Assembly (NCBI RefSeq): GCF_040807025.1
Contig: NC_090982.1
Coordinates: forward strand, 86,367,463 to 86,431,462
Length of the DNA stretch: 64,000 nt
Direction of reading: 5' to 3'
Source of the DNA: Struthio camelus
Taxonomy: Eukaryota > Chordata > Aves > Struthioniformes > Struthionidae
The notes beneath the pieces are model-generated. The model was not told the origin of the DNA. It ran no database searches and saw only the letters and a program-made list of their open reading frames with translations. How positions within the stretch are numbered: the first letter of the stretch is position 1; every line of letters starts with the position of its first letter. Made by a program: the position numbers and the translations under genes. Positions 55,425 to 64,000 of this stretch are shown one piece after another.

Positions 55425-58400
55425 GTAACAAGAAATTAAGAGTAGATTTTGTTTTGGTGTGTTCTTATACAGAGAGAAGTGTGCCTGGATAGGCAAATGT
55501 ATTTTAACAATGGGTTTTCCAGGAGGGAGACATAAATGGCCAGCTCAAGGGGCTATTAGTAGTAGTGCTGAGCTATGGGATATTTTTCAGTAATAGTAGT
55601 CATTGTTCTTATCTTGGCTGTGCTTTTTTTTTTTTTTTTTTTTACCTCCCAAAAATCAGTTGTGTAATTTTGACAACACTGCTCCTTAGTTTAGTGTTGA
55701 TGGAAGGTGCCAGTCTTCCCTGCACATCCTTGCAGGACATAGGAATGCTCTGATTAGACAAGGAATGAAATGTGATATGGAAATCAACTAAACTAGTGGG
55801 AATGAGCAAGGATGGCAAAATGGGAACATTATCAGGGAACTAGAGACAGGCACCAAGTAGCAAACGTGGACTAAGAGAAAGGATGCTCCTCTGAGACTTG
55901 GAAACAGGTGGTTAATATACTGTACGTTTTGTACACTTAGTGGGAAAAGCTCCAGATGGCAGAAGAAAAGTATCTTAGTGAGTATGTTAAACCTAATTAC
56001 AAAAATGCAAAAGAATGGATGGAGGTTTATACAGAGGTCTTTTCTCTTAACATTCCAGAACTGCCTGGTTGTGATGTCAACACACTATTTGTGTGTAACA
56101 AACTTTAATTAAATTGATGTACTGAAATTAATATAAATGTTTTAGGTTCATCTCTTAACCTTTGTTAGGCACAAGTAGCTATTACATAGAATCATAGAAA
56201 TGTTGGTTGAAAGGGTCGTCTGGTCTAATCCCGCGCTTGAAGAGGATCCTCCCTGAAGAGGACAGTACCTTTCTAGCTCTGCTGAGCAGAAGGTGGTTAT
56301 GATGGAGAACAGAGTGCACCAGGCCAAGCAGCTGTGGGAGCCAGGTTTCATTTAAAACCCTCCATCCGCAAGCTGCGGTAGTTGTAGAAACGGCTTAGTG
56401 CTTTTCAGGATCGTGCCAGAGAGGAACCTTTGTTCCTGCAGCAGCTCTAAACTCTGTTGGCAGTATGCAGCAGGTAGTTGATGGTTTGACCAGAGAATAT
56501 TGTTGCTTCTCCTGGGAAGATATGGTGGTTGGAAAGGGTAGAGTTTGTGGGTAATCAGTGTTTGTGGGAGGGGAGGGAAATGTGGTTTTGTTCTTGCAGT
56601 GGTGGTGGTTTGGCTCTTTGGATTTTTTTTTTTTTTTTTTTTGCTTAACACTCTCTCCTTGACAGGTCAAGAACCATCACTGAAATCTATGCTCTGTAAA
56701 ATAGGACATGAGATGGTTCTCTTAAATGAGCTCCTAAACAAAATGGAAATGGAAGTGCAACAGCAAGAAAAGTTGAAGAATTTGCTCAAAGTAATCTTTT
56801 TTTCTGTTTGTAAAATATTGAAAGATTCAAAAATCTCTGACGAGTCCCTAGTTGTTCTTTTATAGCTCTAAAGTGATATGTTTGGATTCATGAGGCTGCT
56901 TACAGGTAAAAAGGTGTCTTGGTTGCAACAGCAACGTCACGATCAGAGTACTCTGTTACTGCGAATCATGCCAGTAGGCTTTGGATCAGATTTCTTTCCT
57001 AATCCGATCAGAAATAACATTATTTGTAAAAAGAGGAACTCTTTTCTAGAGTTATTTTATCCTTTTACAGAAGGAAACCTGCTGAGCTAACGTGATGGAA
57101 AGAGTACGGAATCGCCCACATGACTAAGACCAAACTCGGAACTCAATTGGCATGTTGTGGGCTCATTTAAATTCGGTCACCCAGAATTTTCTTCCGGTGG
57201 ACAGCTATTGTCCATTCTATTGTTAGCAATATATGAAAATAACTTGTCCACAATCTGTGCTCCTGATTCATGCTGGAGGGTTCAGTTATAAGTGGCTATG
57301 CTGGTGACCTTTAGGAACTTTTAGTGCTTTTGTAATGGTTATAATTCTGGTTATGACAACGCTGTTGCATCTGCTTGTCTTAAATTTCACTGTTAGTCAA
57401 ACTTGGTAGGAGAGAATTACATGGAAGTAGTGAACTCATGCAAATAAAAAATCTGGAGATGGTAAGGGACAATGGCCGTCTGCCATCAAGTCAGAACTAG
57501 GTGGTGATATAAAATAGATTCATTGTATAAACACTCCTGGGTGACACTATTCCCCTTTTTCCAGTGTAGTATCTCCAGCAACTTTTGGATGTCTTACTGT
57601 TAGCTTTGTTATTGAAAAGTAAATCTTCTTTACAAGAGTTGCTGGCAGTGATAGTAGAATATGGCTTTTATTTTTTTTCTTTAAGCAGTCATTTCCTCTG
57701 GAAGTGAGGATGTCATTTGAGACTGCTGCCAGGTGGAAGGATAAACATTAGAATGAAACAAAAGTGTTAAATGACTATCTCTACAAAACTGTAGTAGAAC
57801 TCTGGGGAAAATGATACTATGACATAAGCAGCAACGTTTCTAGATGTTGAGCATTGTCAGTCTAGGAAAAATTATTTGCTGATTTAGGATTAAGGTGTGG
57901 CATGGCTAATGGAGCCTGTAAAAACATGTTTTGGTAGTATGCTGCTTTGTGGCAGTTTATATCGTTCTGCTAGTAAACTGTACTTGGCTTGCATACAACT
58001 CTTAAAGCAATTGCAAGTATGCTTTGTGAGCTTGGACGGAATCGGTGATTCATGGGAGCACATCTCTTTTGTAAGATAAAGTAAGTATGATTACATTTTA
58101 CTGGACAGTAACAAATTCTTTTAAAACCTGTGAAACTACACTACTAGTGAAGAGCACTGATCAGGCGTCTGCTTTCTGTGTTTACGAAATTTGGGTATCT
58201 TTATAATACCTTGCATTTAGATGTGACGTCTGAGCAGCTTCCTATTCTCTCTTCTTAAAGAATTATTTCTTCTGCTGTTCTGCACATGGTAATTCAGAAG
58301 CCTTGAGAGAATCAGGAAACACTTTCTCTATAGATATATTGCTTTTTCCTCCTGATCAAAGTCTGTCTTTTTCAGCACAGATGATAAGGAGATGCTTCCC

Positions 58401-61400
58401 AGAATAGCTCTGCAGAACCTATTGGTGACACTGTGGTTATAGGAGTAGAAGGCTAAAGAAATCACAATAGCCCATGAAACTTTCTAAATAATTCTTTTTA
58501 TAAAACTAGGACTTGGGGCAGACTTACTGGAATTATTAAGCAGCTCTCCAGCACAGTGCACGTTTATAAAACAAACAAAGAGAAAACCCTTTCTGTTCTT
58601 CGGGGAAAAGCTGATGAGTGTCACAGGTAGTAGCTATAAAAACTCTAAACTTATTGCAGGTAGTGTTACTCACCTGGAATGATAAAGTCTTGGAGAAGGC
58701 ATTTGCTTGCTGTGCCTGCTGATTCTCCTACCTCGTATGCAGCTGTCCTTTCCACATAATGGTGTTGTCAGAACTTTCCTTCAGAAATGGGGAAGGTGAT
58801 GAGAGAAGGGAATAAGACATGACAAAGAATCACTGCCTGAGAACTTCATTGCATTTGTGCTAAAAGACAAAAGAACTGCTTGCACCAAGATAGCCCACAA
58901 GTTCAGCAAAGTGGACAAAAATTGTCGTGGGTGTTCGTTAAGTTTAGAGTTCACGTTGTTCTTTCTTTTCCCTGGTTTGGTAGACATATAAGTCATTTAA
59001 GACTTGAATGGGAAATCCAGAGCGGTGCTTTTCAATATTTACACATTGATACTGTGTCTTCATAATAATAAATACGGGGGTCTAAATGAGTGGTTCTGTT
59101 TTTAGATCTATGCAAAAGCTATGGGAACGATATATTCAATTAGAATATTTATCTGTTTGTATTTTGGGAATGTAGGTGAATTTCCTGAAGGAAGAATTTC
59201 TTCCTCCTACCGTTTTCACAACCCTTCCCCTGCCTAGACCTGCTAGGGCATATTGTTAAAGATTATTTCTTGCCCTCTTAAATTTTTCTCATTTTGAGGA
59301 CGTGGACAGAAAGGTTCATGTTTGCTCACCCTTAACTTTGCCAGTTGCTCTTAGGTAAATTAGTTAAAGAAGTGGGATGACGGGGAGAGAGCAACAACAT
59401 TTCTTAATCAATTAAGAATTATTCTAGCGTTGTCCTAATAGTAAACTGATTTCACTTGCATTACGTTTAATAGCTTCAAATTTCTGAAGTCTTAACGTTA
59501 ATTTCAGGAGCTCCAGAAGTCTGCTGAGAGAGATCAAAGTGAAGCACATCACCTCTGTGAAAATATTCCTCCCCATCTGCCTAAACCAACTCAGAGCTGG
59601 TATGTGATACTTCAGTGTGGAGGAAGCAGGCTGAAGGTGGCAGTGTACAGCTGCAGCACTGTACAGCTCTGCTCCTTTTATTGGGTATTTGCTATGAACT
59701 TTTGGGACTCAGTGTTGTAATATATATTGAACTGTAATTTGCTCCAGACTGATCGTTACCAGATACTGAGCTTGTGCTCAGTCCTGTCAAATCCCTGAGG
59801 TAAAACTTGTAAGATAGCAGTTTGTTCAGATGGGAGCTTCCAGTGGCAGCTGTGATATTATAGTAGAAAGCTAGTTCTTCTGTAAGTCTGAGCATTGCTT
59901 CTCTCTGGATGGCTTAGTGATCCAAATCTGGACTCACTAGAACCGAATTTCAACACAGCGCTTCCCAATACCGTCAAACAAAAAATCCTCAAACTGGAGC
60001 ATCTTTGTGTAGGGACTTGAATTCTGGTTGTGTGTTTTTCATTTCCCACCCCTCCCCCACCCCACAGCCTGAAATTTATTTTAGCCAGCACTGACATCCA
60101 CCTCCTACCCTGCTGTGAGAGGGCCATACTGAAAGAGCTGTTCAGAATAAAGCAGCTGAAGTGAGAGAACAAAACACAAGTATGTGAAACGGAATAACTC
60201 TCTAGTAATCAAAAAGCTTCTAAGACATTATAATTGTGAGGAGCTTTTCTAGAACGGTCAGCTCTTTCTCTGGCCTGCTGGAATCACCTTTTATTTTTGA
60301 GAGATGTGAGTGTATACCCAAGGGTCTCATTCCAGATTTTAATTAGTCTGGAGATGCCAGCCCGTGTTTCAACCCTTGCAGCTTTTCAGGAAGCAGTGCA
60401 TCAGTCTATCTGAATTCAGCATTCCCAGTATGTGCCTTGAACCTGTTGGCTTCAAACCTGGTCTTTCTCCTAATGCCAGACAAGCCTCAGGCTGAAAACA
60501 TTACAAGCTTATTCCAGCAAAGTAAAAGGTTAAAGATGTGGAAACAAGGTTTTAGAAGAGAAAAATTAACTGTAATTTTTAGATTGTATATAGCAACATT
60601 CTGATGTGTTGCAGTATTACTTTTATTAAAACTTGGATCGTAGCTGGTAAGGTCAAAAGGATGACACGTCCAGGAGTGTGTGATCTTCTGAATGCCTTTA
60701 GACATGAACCCTTAGTTTGGGAGACAAACTTCTAAAATATGTCTAGAGATGTCTTATTTCTTTTTAATTTCCTTTCCTGGATTTCAGAATTGTTCTGCAT
60801 TGTGGTGTGGCACAGAACAGAGCTTCCCCTTTCGTTCTGTGTTATGTACCAGGTACCTGGGAAGTTCAGCGAGGTGCCGCTCGCTGCCTTGTGCACTGCA
60901 GTCATGGTCCATGGAAAGTGGGATGCTGGGTTTGGCGGCGTAATATTCTGTGACATGTCAAATCCAGGCACTCAGCTGAATATATGGGGCACTGCTGTGC
61001 CGTTCACTGTCTTGTGCTGTAGGATCTATTGAGGGGTGAGACAAAGATCTCTTTTGTGGTAAAGCTAGATCAAAGAATATCATTTTTTTGCAATATGTCA
61101 TCTTGATAATTAAACTATTTCTGTTGCACTTTATAGCCCAGTCATGTCCTTGTATTTGATAACAAGGTGACATTGACATTGGCCAAATGCATCCTTTTCT
61201 TTGCTATCCTGCTACCAATGAGTAGGAGAGCAGCTAGGTGGGTGACTGGCGAACAGTTCTTGCTCAAGGTCCTGAGCTGAGGGGTTTGGAGGAAGGGTAA
61301 ATGTATAAGTAGTAGTGTTGTAATAATCACTCAAAGCAGGAAATACCGTAGTTTTTTGCATCTTGCCTAAGAGACTCATGCAGCCTGCTGGATGGCGTTG

Positions 61401-61994
61401 AGTTTATTTGCTTCAAAAGATTAATGGACGAGTCGGGCTTCCCAAGATTTGAGCTTGTTTCAGAGCTGTGAAGTATTTCAAATCTGCCTGCTAGACTGTA
61501 GCTCTATGCTCTGGTTCATCTGATTAAAATGTGAGGCCTCATGTTCTGTGAAATGTAACGGTACATTGAATTCTTAACCGCTCTGTACTGTGTTTGGATT
61601 GCTTCCAGTTTACCTGCTAGCAGCCCTTCTAGCAGAGAAATGAAGAGCTGTAATGAAGTCGGCTAAAATACAGAATTTGAAAGGGAGTAGGCTTTATTTA
61701 TCTATTTTTATTTCGGAAAAGATCATGAATTGCGTTCATCCAGCCGAACAGACTGGTTGGAACTTACCTCTGTGAGCGAGCAGGCCTGCTAACGTATTGG
61801 TATTCTCCTGACTGCTTATCTGCTATTTATACGCTTAATATTCATTCATCTTACAGCATCACTGGGCTAACGGTAAAATGTGGAGAACAAACAAAAGTCA
61901 TAGAACCTGAACGTGCAAAGAAATCTGTAAAAGAGCCAAGATTTATTAAAGAAGCAGCCTTAATAACTGCAGAAGAATTTGAAAGTGTTCCTGC
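55337..61994 (+). CDS. SKA1: Spindle and kinetochore-associated protein 1, 5' part (four coding exons, residues 1-148)
   Basis: Exons in window: 55337-55424, 56666-56790, 59508-59599, 61857-61994. They total 443 nt, all GT-AG with closing phases. The N terminus MASLDLQDLCLHIN, then IKKTLQLRNIGQEPSLK, IGHEMVLLNELLNKMEMEV and ENIPPHLPKPTQSC follow the human SKA1 order closely. Residues 1 to about 95 are the helices that bundle with SKA2 and SKA3. The 95-130 region is the acidic/basic linker, and the last exon here ends FIKEAALITAEEFESVPA, the entry to the winged-helix microtubule-binding domain. The rest of that domain (human total 255 residues) lies past the right edge. The Ska complex binds microtubules at the outer kinetochore with Ndc80 and supports anaphase. 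The gene is truncated only by the window. Confidence 0.94.
55425..56665 (+). other. SKA1 intron 2
   Basis: 1241 bp; carries a CR1 fragment (56,185-56,345) and long T-runs (about 55,626-55,643 and 56,625-56,642). Confidence 0.85.
56185..56345 (-). mobile_element. CR1 LINE 3' fragment
   Basis: Begins CATAGAATCATAGAAATGTT and continues GGTTGAAAGGGTCGTCTGGT, the reverse complement of the CR1 tail, so it lies in minus orientation. The inner limit is approximate. Confidence 0.75.
56666..56790 (+). CDS. SKA1: SKA1 second coding exon (residues 30-71)
   Basis: Acceptor CCTTGACAG; donor CTCAAA|GTAATC; 125 nt. It encodes GQEPSLKSMLCKIGHEMVLL and NELLNKMEMEVQQQEKLKN, the family's best-conserved helix. 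Confidence 0.95.
56791..59507 (+). other. SKA1 intron 3
   Basis: 2717 bp of AT-rich intron; no repeat family or exon recognised. Confidence 0.8.
59508..59599 (+). CDS. SKA1: SKA1 third coding exon (residues 72-102)
   Basis: Acceptor TAATTTCAG; donor AGCTG|GTATGT; 92 nt. It encodes ELQKSAERDQ and ENIPPHLPKPTQS, matching the ENVPSHLP-TQSC segment of human SKA1. Confidence 0.94.
59600..61856 (+). other. SKA1 intron 4
   Basis: 2257 bp; nothing recognised apart from ordinary AT-rich intron. Confidence 0.8.
61857..61994 (+). CDS. SKA1: SKA1 fourth coding exon (residues 102-148)
   Basis: Acceptor ATCTTACAG; donor CCTGC|GTAAGT; 138 nt. It encodes the Lys/Glu-rich linker and KEAALITAEEFESVPA at the start of the microtubule-binding domain. 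Confidence 0.92.
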
Positions 61995-62102
61995 GTAAGT
62001 AAGCGTGATTTTTTTTTTTTTTTTTTTTCTTAGACCCTGTCATGCCACTTGAGGAGGCAAACAGATTTGGGAAGGTAAACTTCTGTGGAACTAAAAGACA
62101 AG

Positions 62103-62165
62103 AACTAAGAAATGTTTTGAAACTATGTTTTGAAATGTTTTGGAACTAAGAAATGTTTTGAAATT
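62103..62165. repeat. Tandem duplication, 41-bp period
   Basis: AACTAAGAAATGTTTTGAAA occurs at 62,103-62,122 (reading AACTAAGAAATGTTTTGAAA) and again from 62,144, with further partial ATGTTTTGAAA copies between. Confidence 0.8.
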
Positions 62166-62772
62166 TTAAATGTTCCACAGTATGAAATATCAGGCTGATA
62201 GCACCAAATAGTTCTTCTGCGATACTAGGAAACTTGAAAATGAAGCAGATAGAGCTGACTAGGTCCTTTTTCTATGCGTGTGCTGAGGAGATTGGAGCTA
62301 ATCAGTTAAAACAAAACTGCTTATCTCAAAAGTCACTTTAGTTTTATGAACAGAAACCTATTAGCGAATAGTTAGATTCACTTTTTGTTTCGAGAATGGA
62401 CATTAATAAAATGGGAGATGAGCCTACGCTTGAAAGGCAAAGGACAATGATAAATGCTGTTTTAATTGACTTGGCTATTGGTGTCTGTTTGATGGAGATC
62501 AAAGTTGTTAAAAGCAAAAACCACCTCCCACTGAAATCTTCTGAATTTCTGGAATAGGAAGCTGGCTTTCTCCTTACCATCAGGAACTGGTTAATAAATA
62601 CCCTTGCTCAAGGCTTTTGTGTAGGAATAACTTTCTTAAATGGGATTTCGGGGCAATGACAAATATTTCTGCAAAAATGAGAAAATTCCTTTCATGCCTA
62701 AGACTAAGTTGTTACCTAGACTCTGAGTTCAGTCTGCCCTGACAACTCTTATTTCAATAAGACTTTGTTTTT

Positions 62773-62784
62773 TGTGTGTGTGTG
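62773..62784. repeat. Short (TG)6 run
   Basis: TGTGTGTGTGTG followed by an imperfect extension; likely polymorphic but very short. Confidence 0.7.
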
Positions 62785-64000
62785 TTTCTGCGTGTGTTTT
62801 ACTTGGAGCTTTCAAATTATCTGCTCCTAGAGCTTCCAGAGTTTTCAGGTGAGCAATGTCCGTTTTCTCCCACTGATTGCTCAGTCCTAAAATGAAGAGG
62901 TCTGAATGTTGAACTAATAGTATTCTTTTGGGTGCTGCTTAACAATGCATGCCCCTGGCATTTTTATTCTGCCCATCACCTCCAGTGTTTGTGTTGTTTT
63001 ATTCTTTCCTAATACAATTTCGGTAAGGTGAAGCTGAAGCATTGGGGTTCTTGATCTTTGTCTGTGCTAAGGCAAGAAAAGTAAACCTAGACTATTCCAG
63101 GCAAATGTTTTAAGCTCCATTTAAGGCTATGATCTTCCTTGATAACCTCTTCAAGTGTTTCCTTATCCTTGAAAGTGAAAAGTGGTGGTTGTGGGTGGGG
63201 GGAATGGGGACAGGGGCTGATTGGATGCTACTCTATTCATCACTGGCTTATAGAAAGATTGCATCTTTGTGTTTATAGTGCTATAGAAATATTTTTGTTC
63301 AGAAGTAAATAGGAAGAAGCACGTTTGTGCTGTGAGGGAGATCTGCATGAATTTAAGAAGATCTGTTAATCTACCAATATCTTCTGTTGTCTAGCGATGT
63401 TGTAACATGTGATTGAGGGAGTCTACTATGCTTGCAATCTAAGCAGCAAATGTTTGTAACCCAAATTTTCTCACGCCTAATATATTCTTCTAGAAGAATC
63501 AGAATTTGGTTCGTGTCCTTGTACTCAAGGTCAGTCTGCACTGGTCCTGATGTAGGATCTCTCTATACCTGCTGGCAATAGTAAGAAGGGATACTACTGC
63601 GTTTTTTGGCAGCTCTGGTCCCAAAGCTGTGTGATTGTGATGGCACGGTCCTGTGCTATCGTGCTAAGTTCATCTGAAAGACTAATAAAGCACAACTATA
63701 TAATTGCATAGGGGTCTAAATCCCTTACTAGTTTGGTATCGTGGGTTCTGCATCAGCAAAAATCTCATTCCCCAGCTGCCTTTCCACCACTGCTGTGGGA
63801 AGTTTTTTAACGGAAAGATCTAGGTGGTTTTCACCTGCTTTGTGCTGAATGTGGATAGGAATTTACCCCAAATTATTAACTGGAACATACAATCTGCTGT
63901 GACTTGATATGTTAGAACTCTGCAGCAGATATTTAACAAAGGTTCATGCTGTGTTTAGGTGCAGATATGAAAGTACCTTGATCAGATAGAATATTCTCCC

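Larger units (their letters stand above)
61995..64000 (+). other. SKA1 intron 5 (continues past the window)
   Basis: Opens with a T-run (about 62,010-62,029) and contains a small tandem duplication (62,103-62,165) and a short TG run. No further SKA1 exon was found; the microtubule-binding domain exons must lie to the right. Confidence 0.7.

Noticed and set aside
56545-56865. 106-codon open frame containing the SKA1 second coding exon
   Set aside because: Only 56,666-56,790 is coding; the flanks are intron read-through, including a poly-T tract translated as phenylalanine.

Overview
The window is vertebrate nuclear DNA, most likely from a bird or another archosaur. Split genes have GT-AG introns, promoters are CpG-rich, interspersed repeats are sparse, and the recognisable repeats are decayed CR1-type LINE pieces. 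Three protein-coding genes could be rebuilt exon by exon with frame and splice phase closing throughout. No tRNA, rRNA, CRISPR array or bacterial-type feature was seen.

Layout. (1) 1-230 is a CpG-rich edge, possibly the promoter of the next gene to the left; by human gene order that would be MYO5B, which is inference only. (2) 231-4,795 is intergenic. (3) 4,796-23,438, minus strand, is CFAP53 (CCDC11): eight coding exons, 515 residues, a coiled-coil ciliary microtubule inner protein. Its CpG island (about 23,170-23,760) holds an RFX X-box-like palindrome 30 bp upstream of the ATG and two NRF-1-type palindromes. (4) 23,761-31,030 is intergenic and contains a roughly 1.3 kb degraded CR1 reverse-transcriptase fossil (about 29,200-30,530). 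(5) 31,197-50,704, plus strand, is a tetraspanin of the TSPAN3/TSPAN36 group: seven coding exons, 248 residues, a 14.5 kb first intron, and a 3' UTR reaching clustered AATAAA signals near 52,342-52,373. (6) 52,960-53,350 is a CpG island with an NRF-1 palindrome and a CDE/CHR-like pair. It serves SKA1 on the plus strand, of which coding exons from 55,337 to 61,994 (residues 1-148) lie in the window; the microtubule-binding domain continues beyond the right edge.

The genes do not form one pathway. CFAP53 works in cilia, the tetraspanin in membranes, and SKA1 at the kinetochore-microtubule interface. CFAP53 and SKA1 are also near neighbours in human 18q21, but there MBD1 and CXXC1 lie between them. 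Here that interval holds the tetraspanin and no recognisable MBD or CXXC coding sequence. Nothing in the window supports a wholly new biological system. The most useful observations are the complete gene models, the altered gene content between CFAP53 and SKA1, the promoter motifs, the LINE fossil and a candidate unknown plus-strand exon inside a CFAP53 intron.
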